64,000 bases of DNA from Bog-473 sp963701955 (GTDB taxonomy: Bacteria; Actinomycetota; Acidimicrobiia; Acidimicrobiales; RAAP-2). Below, in pieces: positions 27,994 through 37,661 of the stretch (the stretch's first letter is position 1; each line of letters opens with the position of its first letter). The position numbers and the translations under genes were made by a program. The DNA is taken from positions 2,666,001 to 2,730,000 of the forward strand of contig OY969694.1 of assembly GCA_963701955.1 (NCBI GenBank), read 5' to 3'. The notes under the pieces are model-generated. The model was given only the letters and a program-made list of their open reading frames with translations. It made no database searches and was not told the origin of the DNA.

Positions 27994-28794
27994 TCCCACT
28001 TGAACGTGAGCGCGGCGGCCACCGGCGCCGCCACCGCCCAGACCGCGAGGACGGCCCACGACTCGGCCGGCACCGCGGCGCCGGCTCCGAGGGTGGCGTG
28101 CAACGCCGAGGACAGCGCCTCCGCCGGCAGCAGCTTGGCGAAGTCCGCCAGCCCGCTCGGGAGCTTCGAGATCGGGACGATCATGCCGCCGAGCAGCAGC
28201 AGGATCAGGTACAGGCCGTTGGCCGCGGCCAGGTTCACCTCGGCCCGCAGGGTGCCGGCCATGAGGAGGCCGATGCCGGCGAAGGCGGCCGAACCCAGGA
28301 GCACGGCGCCGATCGCACCCGCCACGGCGGCGGCCCCGCCGCCACCGGGGTTCCACCCGAGGGCGAGCCCCACAGGGAGGAGGACGGCGGCCTGCAGCAG
28401 CTCGACGGCGACGATCGTGACGATCTTGGCGCCGAGGAGGCGCGGGCGACCGAGTGGGGTGGCACCGAGGCGCTTGAGTACGCCGTAGCCGCGCTCGAAG
28501 CCGGTGGCGATGCCGAGGGAGACCATCGCCGTCGACATGACGGCGAGCGCCAGAATGCCGGGCACGAAGAAGTTGGCCGGCGTGGTGGTGGGGGTGGAGA
28601 CGACCGAGACCTTCGAGAAGAAGAGCAGGAAGACGACCGGGATGCCGAGGGTCAGCAGCAGCGTCTCGCCGCGGCGGAGCGTCATGTAGATCTCGGCGCT
28701 GGTCTGCGCGGTGAGCGGGCGCAGGGTGCGCGGTCGCTCTGTGCGCGGGGGTGTGCGCGGGCGTGTTCGCGGGCGTGTTCGCGGTCGTGCTCAC
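27990..28794 (-). CDS. ABC-2 type exporter permease
   Basis: Membrane subunit of the adjacent ABC exporter, resembling DrrB-like permeases: about 268 residues, six hydrophobic segments such as LLLTLGIPVVFLLFFSKVSV, ILALAVMSTAMVSLGIATGF, AKIVTIVAVELLQAAVLLPV, GLYLILLLLGGMIVPISKLP and AVLAVWAVAAPVAAALTFKW. FERGYGVLKRLGATPLGRPR is the typical cytoplasmic loop. The GTG at 28794 overlaps the ATPase stop (GTGA). The first 20 residues are built from a four-residue repeat (TPAN/TPAH) encoded by the 12-bp tandem repeat at 28739-28786, and a frameshift near 28710 separates them from the first helix. Confidence 0.85.
28739..28786. repeat. 12-bp tandem repeat inside permease N-terminus
   Basis: Four degenerate copies of GTGTTCGCGGGC (plus strand). 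On the minus strand each unit encodes four residues (TPAN or TPAH), so copy-number change keeps the reading frame. Confidence 0.8.
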
Positions 28795-29819
28795 CGGCTC
28801 CGCCTCCGGCCCCGGCGGCGAGCCGACCCAGCGTCGCCCGCCGGGATCTCGTCCGGGGTGTCGGCCGCCGCCGCCGCCGCCCGACGGTTTCGAAGTAGAC
28901 GTCCTCCAAGGTCTTGCCCGCCACCAGGTCGGTGAGCGTGGCGCCGCGCGCGGCCAGGAAGTTCGCCACGGCCGCCGTCACGGCGGGCGTCGCCACCGTC
29001 GTGGTCTCGACCCGGTAGCGCCCGGGCGCGGTCTCGGTCACGGTGGTCCCCGGGCCGATGGCCTCGGCCAGCGCGTCGACGTCGAGGGCGGGCGGTGCCC
29101 CGAACGAGATGACGGGGCCGCCGCCGGCGGACGCACCGGCGCCGGTACCCGCGCCGGCGGTCAGGCCGTGGGGCGTCCCTTCGAGCACGACGCGCCCCGC
29201 GGAGAGGATCACGATCCGGTCCGCCATCTTCTCCGCCTCGCCGAGCTCGTGGGTGGTGAGGACGACGCACACGCCCCGTTCCTTCAGCGCGGCCACCACG
29301 GCGCGCACGGCGATACGGCCCTCGGGGTCGACGCCGGCGGTCGGCTCGTCGAGGAATGCCACCTCGGGCCGGCCGACCAGGGCCAGGGCGAGGGAGAGCC
29401 GCTGCTGTTCGCCGCCCGAGAGGTGCCGCCAGGGCGTGGCGGCGACGGCGCGCAGGCCGACCAGGTCGAGCAGCTCGTCGGCCGGCACCGGTGTCGGGGT
29501 AGTAGCCGGCGAAGAGGGTGAGGACGCGGCGCGGGCCGAGCATGGGGTACACGCCTCCGCGCTGGAGCATCACCCCGACGCGGCCGCTGAGCGAGGCATG
29601 GTCGGCGATCGGGTCGAGCCCGAGCACCCGCACGTGACCGGCGGCGGGGCGGCGATAGCCCTCCAACGTCTCGACGGTCGATGTCTTGCCCGCCCCGTTG
29701 GGCCCGAGCACGACCAGCACCTCACCCGCCGCGGCGGCCAGGTCGAGGCCGTCGACCGCGGCCGGTGTGCCGGCTGGTCCGTAGCGCACGGTAAGGCCGG
29801 TGACCTCGACGGCTGGCAC
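28791..29819 (-). CDS. ABC exporter ATP-binding protein
   Basis: Nucleotide-binding subunit, DrrA-like, about 340 residues. Walker A GPNGAGKTSTVETLEGYRRP (about residue 38), Q-loop GVMLQRGGVYP, signature HLSGGEQQRLSLALALVG, Walker B EVAFLDEPTAGVDPEG and H-loop VLTTHELGEAEKMADRIVIL. A C-terminal domain of about 110 residues (VISFGAPPALDVDALAEAIG) is typical of drug-resistance ATPases and precedes LEDVYFETVG. Frameshifts near 29500 and 28880. Starts 26 bp from divergent serS. Confidence 0.9.
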   Translation of the reverse strand: MPAVEVTGLTVRYGPAGTPAAVDGLDLAAAAGEVLVVLGPNGAGKTSTVETLEGYRRPAAGHVRVLGLDPIADHASLSGRVGVMLQRGGVYPMLGPRRVLTLFAGYYPDTGAGRRAARPGRPARRRRHALAAPLGRRTAAALPRPGPGRPARGGIPRRADRRRRPRGPYRRARRGGRAEGTGRVRRPHHPRARRGGEDGGPDRDPLRGARRARRDAPRPDRRRGYRRRCVRRRRPRHLVRGTARPRRRRAGRGHRPGDHRDRDRARALPGRDHDGGDARRDGGRGELPGRARRHAHRPGGGQDLGGRLLRNRRAAAAAADTPDEIPAGDAGSARRRGRRRSR

Positions 29820-29845
29820 GGCGTCGCAGGCTACTTTGAGCAGGA

Positions 29846-31153
29846 GTGATCGATATCCGGGCGCTCCGAGACGACCCCGACGCGGTCAAGGCCGCGCTGG
29901 CCCGGCGCGGCGTGGAGGCGGCCGAGGTGGACGCCGTGCTGCGCAGCCGACGCGGCGTGGCGGGCCCAGGTGGCGAGCGCCGAGGCGATGCGGGCCGAGG
30001 TCAAGGACCTCTCGCGGCAGGTCGGGCAGGCCAAGAAGGCGGGAGACGAGGCGAAGGCGGCCGAGCTCAGCGTGCGCAGCCGCCAGCTCGGTGAGGAGGA
30101 GCGGGGCGGCCGCGGCCGAGGCCGACGTCCTGTCCGAGCAGGTCCGCACGGGGCTGCTCTATCTCCCCAACCTGCCGGCGGAGGACGCTCCGGACGGGTT
30201 GGGTGAGGCCGACAACGTGGAAGTCCGCCGGTGGTGGCCGGGGCAGGAAGCCGGGCGGCCGGAGCCCGGGCGGGCGGAACACCAGGAGGTCCCGCACTGG
30301 GAGATCGGCGAGTCGCTGCAGATCCTCGACATGGAGCGCGGGGCGCGGCTGGCCGGCTCCATGTTCCCGCTCTACCGGGGTCCCGGGCGCGCGGTTGCTG
30401 CGGGCGCTGACCGCCTTCGCCATCGACCGCCACTCGCCGGCCTACGAGGAGATCCGCCCGCCGACCGTGGTGCTGACCGAGACGATGACGTCCACGGGCC
30501 ACCTGCCCAAGTTCGCCGACGACGCCTACCACCTCGAGCGCGACGACCTCTGGCTGATCCCGACGGCCGAGGTCCCGCTGACCTCCATGCAGCGCGGCGA
30601 GATCCTGGAGGAGTCCCAGCTCCCGTTGCGCTTCACCGCCGCGACGGCCTGTTACCGCCGCGAGGCCGGGTCGGCCGGGCGCGACACCCGGGGACTGCTG
30701 CGGGTGCACGAGTTCGACAAGGTGGAGCTGTTCGCCTACACGACGCCCGAGGACGCGCTGGAGGCGCAGGCCGACATTCTGCGGCGGGCCGAATCCATGC
30801 TCCAGGACCTCGAGCTGACGTACCGGGTGCTCGACCTGTGCTGCGGCGACCTGGGCGGGTCGTCGGCCCGGACCTTCGACCTGGAGGCCTACGCGCCGGG
30901 GGTGGACCGCTGGCTCGAGGTGAGCTCGGTCAGCTGGTTCCGCGACTACCAGGCCCGCCGGGCCAACGTCCGCTACCGGCCGGACGGGGGCGGGCCGTTG
31001 CAGCTGGTGCACACGGTGAACGGCTCTGCGCTGGCCTGGCCGCGCATCTGGGCCGCGCTGGTGGAGAACGGGCGCCAGCCCGACGGGACGGTGCTGCTGC
31101 CGGAGTGCCTGGCGCCGTATCTCGGCGGGGAACTGCTGATCAAGGCGCCATGA
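29846..31153 (+). CDS. serS: Seryl-tRNA synthetase
   Basis: Class II aminoacyl-tRNA synthetase charging tRNA-Ser. N-terminal MIDIRALRDDPDAVKAALAR and a coiled-coil arm (EVKDLSRQVGQAKKAGDEAK) are followed by HWEIGESLQILDMERGARLA, LTAFAIDRHSPAYEEIRPPT, the motif-2 region TACYRREAGSAGRDTRGLLR with VHEFDKVELFAY, and motif 3 LVHTVNGSALAWPRIWAALV. About 425 residues; frameshifts near 29965, 30105 and 30390. It starts at GTG 29846. Essential gene, so the breaks here strongly imply sequence errors. Confidence 0.95.
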
Positions 31154-31190
31154 CATGCACGGCACCATGCACGACATGCACGGCACCATG
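31152..31190. repeat. 18-bp direct repeat pair
   Basis: GACATGCACGGCACCATG occurs at 31152-31169 and 31173-31190, right after the serS stop and before the next ATG at 31193. Each copy carries extra ATG triplets; no function is evident. Confidence 0.8.
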
Positions 31191-31192
31191 AC

Positions 31193-31940
31193 ATGACGGT
31201 GACCGATGTCGAAGGGAGCGGGCCGGCCGAGCACTTCGGCTTCGGCGACAGGCTCGAGATCATCGCCGCGGAGAGCCGCCGCCTGTCCGACACGGTTGCG
31301 GCACTCGATCTCGAGGCGCGGGTGCCGTCCACTCCCGAGTGGTCGGTGCGCGACCTGGCCCACCACATCGGCGAAGTGCAGTGGTACTGGGGTCAGAACG
31401 TCCGGGCGCAGAACGCGGCCGAGCGCTCCGGGGCCGAGCTGACCGCGTTCCCCGAGGACGGCGACCTGCTGGCCTGGCTGGGCTGGTGCACCTATTCACT
31501 GCTGGGCGCCTTGCGCGAGGTGGGTGCCGACGCTCCCTGCTGGGCCTGGTGGCCCGAGCCCCATACGGCGGGTGCCGTGGGCCGTCACCAGGCGCAGGAG
31601 GTGTCCGTGCACCGTTGGGATGCCGAGGGCGTGACCGGTGCGTCGGCGCCCCTGCACCCCGGGCTGGCCGACGACGGCGTGCCCGAGTTCATAGAGATCA
31701 TGGTGGGCTCCGACCTCGCGTCGCTGCCCGGCGTCGTCACGCTCACGGCGACCGACACGGGGGCGAGCTGGCGGGTCGCGGGGAGCGGTGGCGAGCGCGC
31801 GGGGCCGGGTCTCCGAGTTGCGGGCCACGGCCTCGGACCTGGTCCTCATGCTCTACCGGCGCCTGCCCGTCCCCGATGTCGCGGTGGAGGGGGACCCGGT
31901 GCTGGTGGCGGCGCTGCTGTCGCTGGCCGATACCCGGTGA
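31193..31940 (+). CDS. Mycothiol-dependent maleylpyruvate isomerase-like (DinB fold) protein
   Basis: About 248 residues in the maleylpyruvate isomerase N-terminal/TIGR03083 pattern. The opening helices RLEIIAAESRRLSDTVAALD and VPSTPEWSVRDLAHHIGEVQ (WSVRDLxxHxGxxxxW) and the metal-ligand segment QAQEVSVHRWDAEGV (HRxDAE) are typical of DinB-like, mycothiol-dependent enzymes. The C-terminal part (VSELRATASDLVLMLYRRLP ... ALLSLADTR) is reached after a frameshift near 31800 and ends at TGA 31938-31940. That stop overlaps the GTG of the next gene. Substrate unknown. Confidence 0.85.
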
Positions 31941-32671
31941 CCGAGCTGACCTTCCTGGGGACGGGCAACTTCCTCGCCCCGCCGGGCCGCTACTGGAACA
32001 GTTTCGTCCTGGACGCATCGGTCCTGGTGGAGCCCTCGCCGACGGCGCTGCCGCACCTGCGCCGTTGCGGCTTCCCCATCGAGGCCATCGAGGTCGTCGT
32101 CGTGTCGCATTTCCACGCGGACCACTGCTTCGGCTGGCCCTTCCTGCTCGAGGCGGCCGCCGAGATCGGCGGCGGGCGCACGCTGCACGTCGTGGGGCCG
32201 CCCGGCATTGAGGCCCACCTGACCAACCTCAACGAGGCCGGCGCCGTGGGCTCGGTCACCGCCATGGCCGCCGCCAACCTCGACCTGCGCTTCACCGAGG
32301 TCGACGGGAGCTGGCAGGAGGCCGGGCCGCTGCGTTTCCGGGGCGTGGAGGTCGTGCACGTCCCCTACCTGCAGTGCTTCGGCTACCTGTTCGACCGGGG
32401 GAACCAGATGGTCGCCTACTCGGGCGACACCACCGACTGCGAGGGGCTGCGCGAGCTGGCCCGTGAGGCGGAGGTCCTGGTGGTGGAGTGCAACGGGCGG
32501 CACACGCCACCCGGAGTCCCCACCTCGCACATGGACGAGGAGTCGGTGCGCACGCTGCAGGCGGCCCACCCCGACGTGCACCTGATCCTGACCCACCTGG
32601 GAGAACAGGTGGACACGTCGTCCGTGCCGGGAGTCACGGTGCCGGACGACTTCGAGCGCCTGACGGTCTGA
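31937..32671 (+). CDS. Metallo-beta-lactamase-fold hydrolase
   Basis: Intact 244-residue MBL-fold protein, ribonuclease Z/phosphodiesterase-like. Begins with GTG 31937 (MTELTFLGTGNFLAPPGRYW). The zinc motif VVVSHFHADHCFGWPFLLEA (HxHxDH) is followed by MVAYSGDTTDCEGLRELARE (Asp ligand), VLVVECNGRHTPPGVPTSHM and the final His LILTHLGEQVD. It is translationally coupled to the preceding mycothiol-dependent-type gene (GTGA). The substrate cannot be deduced. Confidence 0.9.
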   Translation: MTELTFLGTGNFLAPPGRYWNSFVLDASVLVEPSPTALPHLRRCGFPIEAIEVVVVSHFHADHCFGWPFLLEAAAEIGGGRTLHVVGPPGIEAHLTNLNEAGAVGSVTAMAAANLDLRFTEVDGSWQEAGPLRFRGVEVVHVPYLQCFGYLFDRGNQMVAYSGDTTDCEGLRELAREAEVLVVECNGRHTPPGVPTSHMDEESVRTLQAAHPDVHLILTHLGEQVDTSSVPGVTVPDDFERLTV

Positions 32672-32740
32672 GGGCGGTCCGACCGGGGTTGACCGTCCTC
32701 GGGTGTCCGTCGGCCCCGCTGCACCCGGGCCGGCAGCGAC

Positions 32741-34471
32741 TCAGCCCGCGGCCCCGCCCACGACGGGCGCGTTCAGCGGCTGGCCGCCCATGGAGCCGAA
32801 GAAGCCGGCGTCCCCGAAGTTGAAGGCCCCGCCGTCGGACGCCATGAGCCAGTAGCCGGCGCCGGTCGTGGTGGCGGCGATACCCACCACGGGCCTGACA
32901 GGGGAGCGCCACCCATCGACCCCTCGAAGCTGGCGTCGCCGTAGGTGAAGACGCCCCCGTCGCTCGCCACCAGCCAGTAGCCGCCTCCGTCGGGCGTGGC
33001 GGCGATGCCGACCACCGGCCGGAGGAGCGGGAGCGAGCCGGCCGACCCGTGGAACGCGGCGTCGCCGTAGCTGAAGATGCCCCCGTCGGAAGCCACCTCC
33101 CAGTAGCCGAGCCCTGTGGCGTCGGTCGCCATGCCCACGATGGCCCGGTTGAGTGGTTGGCCGCCCCGGGAGCCGTGGAACGCGGCGTCGCCGATAGCTG
33201 AAGATGCCCCCGTCGGAGGCGACCTCCCAGTAGCCCCTGCCGTCCGGCGTCGGCGCGAAGCCGACGATCGGCGCGTTGAGCGGCTTGCCGCCCATGGAGC
33301 CGTAGAAGCGTGGCGTCGCCGTAGCTGAAGACGCCGCCGTCGGACGCCACCTGCCAGTAGCCGTGACCGTCCGACGTCTTGGCCATGGCGACGATCGGCG
33401 CGTTGAGCGGCTTGCCCCCCATGGAGCCGTAGAAGTTGGCGTCGCCGAAGCTGAAGACCCCACCGTCGGAGGCGACGGCGCGGTAGCCGTGGCTCGAGAC
33501 GCCGCGCAGCGGAATGTTCTGAGTCCCGTTGGGCCCGCTGACGACCAGCGTGGCGTTGTAGACGCCGATGGCCGGCGGGTCGAAGTTGACGCCGAGGTTG
33601 CACGTGCCGCCGGCCGGCAGGTTGCACTCGGTGGTGTCGAGCGAGAACACGCCCTGGCCCCCGCTCTGGGCGAGCGTGGATGTCCATGGTTCTCGCCGGA
33701 TGCCCAGAGCTGGATCGTCGACGTCTGCGACGTGCCCGGCAGTGACCGAGGCGTTGACGCCGTAGGGGAAGACCCCGACGGGCAGGAATGGCGTCACCTG
33801 CGACCAGGTGAAGTACGGCGCGTCCACCGTGTCTCCCCCCACGAAGAGCTGGGTGGTGCCGTGGCCGTAGCCGACCCCCATGAGGGCCGGTGCGGCGTAC
33901 TGGCCCAGGATGATCTGCCGGTGGTCCCAGCAGCCGGGTGCACCGGCGGCGGGGCAGCCCACATTGGGGCTGTTCGGCCCCGTCGTCGTACATCCACAGG
34001 GCCATGGACGTGCCGAGCTCCGAGGTCGAGGCGTAGGTGCTCCCACCGCTCTTGGCGTAGGGCGGGAAGCGCGGATCGCGTGCCGGCGTTCGCTCCGGCC
34101 TGGGCATACGCGTCGAGGTTGGCGGCGAGCCCCGCAATCGGCGCAAGGCCCCGGTCGATCCGCTCCAGGTTGGTGAGCACGAACAGCTGCTCCGGCGGGG
34201 TCAGCGTGCCCCAGGTGCTGGGCAGGCTCATCGGGCTGACCCCTTCGACCTGCCGGTCGCCGTACACGGTGGTCAGGCCCGCCGGGCAGTAGGGATTCGG
34301 GGCAGCCAGGCTCCCGCAGGGCCCGACGTAGCCCGGCGCCGGGAAGATGTTGCTCGAGGGCGTCTGTGGCGGGACGATGGCCGCGCCCGCAGCATCGGAT
34401 TGGGCGAGCGGGAGCAGCTGCCGCCACTGCGATCGCCACGCAGGCGGCCACATGTTCTGACAAAGCACCAT
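32741..34471 (-). CDS. Secreted CAP-domain protein with six 42-residue repeats
   Basis: Extracellular protein of about 575 residues. A signal-like sequence (HVAACVAIAVAAAAPA, read one frame away from the ATG at 34471) is followed by a CAP/SCP-like domain (LTPPEQLFVLTNLERIDRGL ... LDAYAQAGA, then QIILGQYAAPALMGVGYGHG), an Ig-like segment (LGVNFDPPAIGVYNATLVVS), and six repeats of about 42 residues with consensus GYWxVASDGGVFSYGDAxFxGSMGGxPLNxPIVG at 32744-33488. The last repeat ends NAPVVGGAAG at 32741. Many frameshifts (near 34430, 34080, 33990, 33690, 33310, 33200, 32900). Such repeats occur in large secreted actinobacterial proteins; a cell-surface or adhesive role is inference. Confidence 0.8.
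32744..33488 (-). repeat. Six protein-coding repeats of about 126 bp
   Basis: Consecutive units start GYRAVASDGG, GYWQVASDGG, GYWEVASDGG, GYWEVASDGG, GYWLVASDGG and GYWLMASDGG, each about 42 residues. The central units are most alike in DNA (GTAGCTGAAGATGCCCCCGTC recurs in part). Six similar beta-rich units suggest a closed six-bladed propeller. Confidence 0.85.
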
Positions 34472-34615
34472 GCAACAACCTCGACAACTCCCAGGAAGAA
34501 ACTGAGTGATCCGGGTGCCCTCGAGAGGAGCAGTCTGCCGCCGGCGTCAGCGACCTCGTGCTTGGTGTCTGTGCGACCCGCACGGGGAGATGTCCCGAAC
34601 GGCGCAACGACGAGA

Positions 34616-35393
34616 TCAGGCGGCGGCGAAGCGGTAACCCACGCCGCGCACTGTCGTGATGAGAACGGGCGTCGAGGGGTCGGCCTCAATGCGTGAGCGC
34701 AATCGCTTGATGTGCACATCGAGCGTCTTGGTGTCACCGATGTAGTCGGTACCCCACACGCGGTCGATCAGCACGTCGCGCGTCAGCACGCGTCCGGAGT
34801 TCTCGACGAGCAGACGCAGCAACTCGAACTCCTTGCGGCGCAGATGCACCTCTTCGCCGCGCACGAACACGCGACGTTGGTCGAAGTCGACCTTGATCCC
34901 GTTGGACTCCCAGATGCCGTCGCTGCCGAATTCGATGGAACTCGTCATGTCGCCGGACTCCGAGCCTCCCGGTGCGCGTCGCAGCACGGCGCGCATGCGG
35001 GCGACGAGTTCGCGGAAGCGATAGGGCTTGGTGACGTAGTCGTCCGCGCCCACCTCGAGCGCGACCACGGTGTCGATCTCGGTGCCTTTGGCTGTCACCA
35101 TGATGATGGGGACATGCGAGCGCGTGCGGATGGCGCGGCACACGTCGATGCCGGACAGCTTGGGCAGCATGAGGTCCAGCAGGAGGATGTCGGGTGCGGT
35201 CTCGTCGAAGAGTTGCAGCGCCTCGTTGCCGTCGCGCGCCACCGTCACCCGGAAGCCCTCGTTGGTGAGCCCGATGACCAAGGCTTCGATGAAGGACTCC
35301 TCGTCCTCGGCCAGCAGCACCTTGACCGGGACCCTCGCCGGGCGTCGGACGGCCGGCCTTCTTGGCGGTCTTGTTCGGCGCTGCCTTGCTCAC
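34616..35393 (-). CDS. OmpR/PhoB-type response regulator (RegX3-like)
   Basis: Two-component DNA-binding regulator. After a Lys/Ala-rich N-terminus (MSKAAPNKTAKKAGRPT) and one frameshift near 35335 comes the receiver domain: VLLAEDEESFIEALVIGL (acidic pocket), ILLLDLMLPKLSGIDVCRAI (phospho-Asp), IIMVTAKGTEIDTVVALEVG (Thr) and DDYVTKPYRFRELVARMRAV (Lys). The C-terminal winged helix reads VHLRRKEFELLRLLVENSGR and TKTLDVHIKRLRSRIEADPS, ending GVGYRFAAA. GTG 35393 overlaps the kinase stop (GTGA), so kinase and regulator form one operon, kinase first. Confidence 0.93.
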
Positions 35394-37049
35394 GCCACGC
35401 GCTCCGCCTGGACGGGCAGGACGAGGGTGAAGGTGGAGCCCTCGCCTTCGCGCGACTCGACGTCGACCCAGCCTTGGTGGTTGTTGGCCACGTGGCGCAC
35501 GATGGAGAGGCCCAGCCCGGTGCCGCCGGTGTCGCGGCTCCGGCCGTGGTCGACGCGGTAGAAGCGCTCGAAGATTCGATCGAGGTCGCGGGCCGGGATG
35601 CCGACGCCGTGATCCTGCACCGAGAGCCGCACGTTGTCGCGCTCCTCAATGCGCCAATTGGGGGACACGGCTGCAGCGCCGTCGCCCGGTCCGGCTCCGG
35701 CGGTGTCGCCCTCGGCGGTCACGACGGGAGGCACCGGCATGGTCGGCGCGGTCGTGCCGGTGGCAGCCGAGGCACCGGGGGCGGTCTGGTCCAGCGGTGA
35801 GTACTGGTCGAGGATCTCGGGGACGAAGACGGGCTCGACCGGGGTGTCCATCTGGGGCGCGTCGTCGCTGGTCGTGGCGCCATGGGGCGTGTCGCCGCCG
35901 GACCCGGACCCCGACCCGGAACCCGCCCCGACCGCCGGCATCTCCCCGGTGATCGGGTCGGTCCGACCCTCGTCGGCGGCCGTGTTGTCGCCGCCGAGAT
36001 CGATGCCGTCACCGAGTGCGCCGATCACGGCAGGGGTGGCTCAGGTTGGGGTTGAAGCGCTGCACGGCACCGGTCACGACCACCTTGGAGTTGTCGTAGG
36101 AGTACGTGATGGCGTTCTCCAACAGGGCGTGCATCGCCGAGACGAGCTGGCGGCGGTCGCCGAGGACGGCAACCGGGGGAGAGGGCTCGTGCAGCACGAT
36201 CTCAATGCCGCGCTGGTCCGCCGTGGCGCGCACGCGCTCAATGGCGTCGGCCATGACGAGGTTGACCAGGACGGGCTCGCGCGGCGGTGCCTCCTCGGAC
36301 TCGATCCGCGAGAGGTCGAGCAGGTCGTCGATGATGCGGCTGACGCGGAAGGCCTCGTTGTGGATGCGGCCGGCAAGGCGCTGGGCCACGTCGGGGTCGG
36401 GCTCGGACACCAGCGTCTCGGCCAGGAGGCCCAGCGCACCCATCGGCGTCTTGAGCTCGTGGCTCACGTTCGCCACGAAGTCGCGGCGGATCTCCTCGAG
36501 CCGGCGGCGCTCCGAGACGTCCTCAATGAGTGCGATGACCCCGAGCGGCCGACGCCCGTCGTCGATCTGGCGGGCGCGGACCTGCAGCGTGCGCCGGGGC
36601 GGACCGTAGAGGTCGAGCGTGCGCTCGGCCGATCCCTCGTGCCAGGCGTCCTCCAGGACGTCGGTCACCGCCTGTGCGGCCAGGGCGTCACCGTGGCGGC
36701 TGACCATCAGGGCGTTGGCGCGACCGTTGCGATAGATCACCGTGCCGTTCTCGTCGCAGAGCACCACGCCCTGGGTCAGGGTGTCGAGCGAGCGCCGGAG
36801 GCGGATGGCGTCGGAGCTCGACTCGGTCACCGCCTGCGCGGCGCCGCCGGTGACCTGCTCCAGGTAGGCGAGGGAGGTCTCGACGTTGTACTCGTCCTCG
36901 GGCGGATCGAGGCCGAGGCGGGTGCCGAGGGAGGCGAGGCGCTGCGAGATGGCCCGCCGCCCCGACCGCCGGCCGAGCAGTGCGGCCACCAGGCCGACGA
37001 GGACGCAGACCGCGACGGCGACCGCAATGAAGAGGATCGCCTGGGTCAT
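35390..37049 (-). CDS. Sensor histidine kinase (SenX3-like) with insertion in ATPase domain
   Basis: Membrane kinase partner of the downstream regulator. One N-terminal helix (AILFIAVAVAVCVLVGLVAA), a PAS-like domain (LDTLTQGVVLCDENGTVIYR), phosphoacceptor FVANVSHELKTPMGALGLLA, and HATPase N-box MHALLENAITYSYDNSKVVV. The G boxes VQDHGVGIPARDLDRIFERF and GGTGLGLSIVRHVANNHQGW follow only after about 130 extra residues that are low-complexity, Gly/Ser/Asp/Pro-rich (GSGSGSGSGGDTPHG and similar). Layout otherwise matches mycobacterial SenX3. One frameshift near 36030. Start ATG 37049, divergent from the secretion cluster. Confidence 0.9.
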
Positions 37050-37354
37050 GCTCGAAATTGACTTCCCCCGGCCCACTGAGCGGCACGCCCCCAATATGAC
37101 AGGGCTGGAGCGTGCCCGGCGAACAACCGGAGCGAGAACGACGTCCCGATGCACCGCTGTCCACGTGGCGCCTCTGTCGGGACCCGCGCCCTGAGCTGCC
37201 CTTCTGCAACCCCGAGGACCGTCCATCGGACGATCTCTCCGCATTGCGCATCATTGCAGGAATCGAAAGGCCAAACCCGTCTCCGGGCGAACCGTTCTCC
37301 GCCGAACGGCGTTCCGGAGGGTCCGGCGCCGGCATCCACCCACGGAGGGCACCC

Positions 37355-37648
37355 ATGGTCGTGTGGCACCTGGCCGACGTCTCGCTGAACCCGAGCGTGA
37401 ACTCCCTCCCGGGCGGGGGGACGCTGCAGGAACTGACCAACGGCCTCGGGGCCTGGGCCCTGATCGCGTCCCTCGCCGGGCTGCTCATCGGGGCCGCCGC
37501 CTGGGCGCTGGGCGTCCACGCCCAGAACTTCCAGCAGTCAATGGTCGGGCGCCGGGCCGTGCTGGTCTCTGGCCTGGCGGCGCTCCTCATCGGGGCTGCC
37601 CCGCCGATCATCAATTTCTTCTTCCACACCGGGGCCAACCTGCACTGA
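37355..37648 (+). CDS. DUF6112-like two-helix protein of type IV system
   Basis: Intact 97-residue membrane protein. Two hydrophobic helices, ALIASLAGLLIGAAAWALGV and RRAVLVSGLAALLIGAAPPI, are joined by a polar loop (HAQNFQQSMVG). Size and topology recall VirB2-type pilins, and the sequence resembles the actinobacterial DUF6112 proteins that sit beside TrbL-like genes. ATG 37355 has CGGAGGGCACCC upstream. First gene of the cluster, 13 bp before the TrbL-like gene. Confidence 0.75.
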   Translation: MVVWHLADVSLNPSVNSLPGGGTLQELTNGLGAWALIASLAGLLIGAAAWALGVHAQNFQQSMVGRRAVLVSGLAALLIGAAPPIINFFFHTGANLH

Positions 37649-37661
37649 GCCGGGGTCCCCG

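Noticed and set aside
27055..28794. A long minus-strand frame spanning ABC permease and MFS exporter as a fusion
   Set aside because: The translation is arginine-rich nonsense in the middle; permease and exporter sequence continue in other frames with a clear ATGA stop/start overlap at 27990-27993.
31193..32671. Apparent single protein joining a mycothiol-dependent-type domain to a metallo-beta-lactamase domain
   Set aside because: The uninterrupted frame results from an indel near 31800; in the shifted frame the first protein ends at TGA 31938-31940, overlapping a good GTG start for the second.
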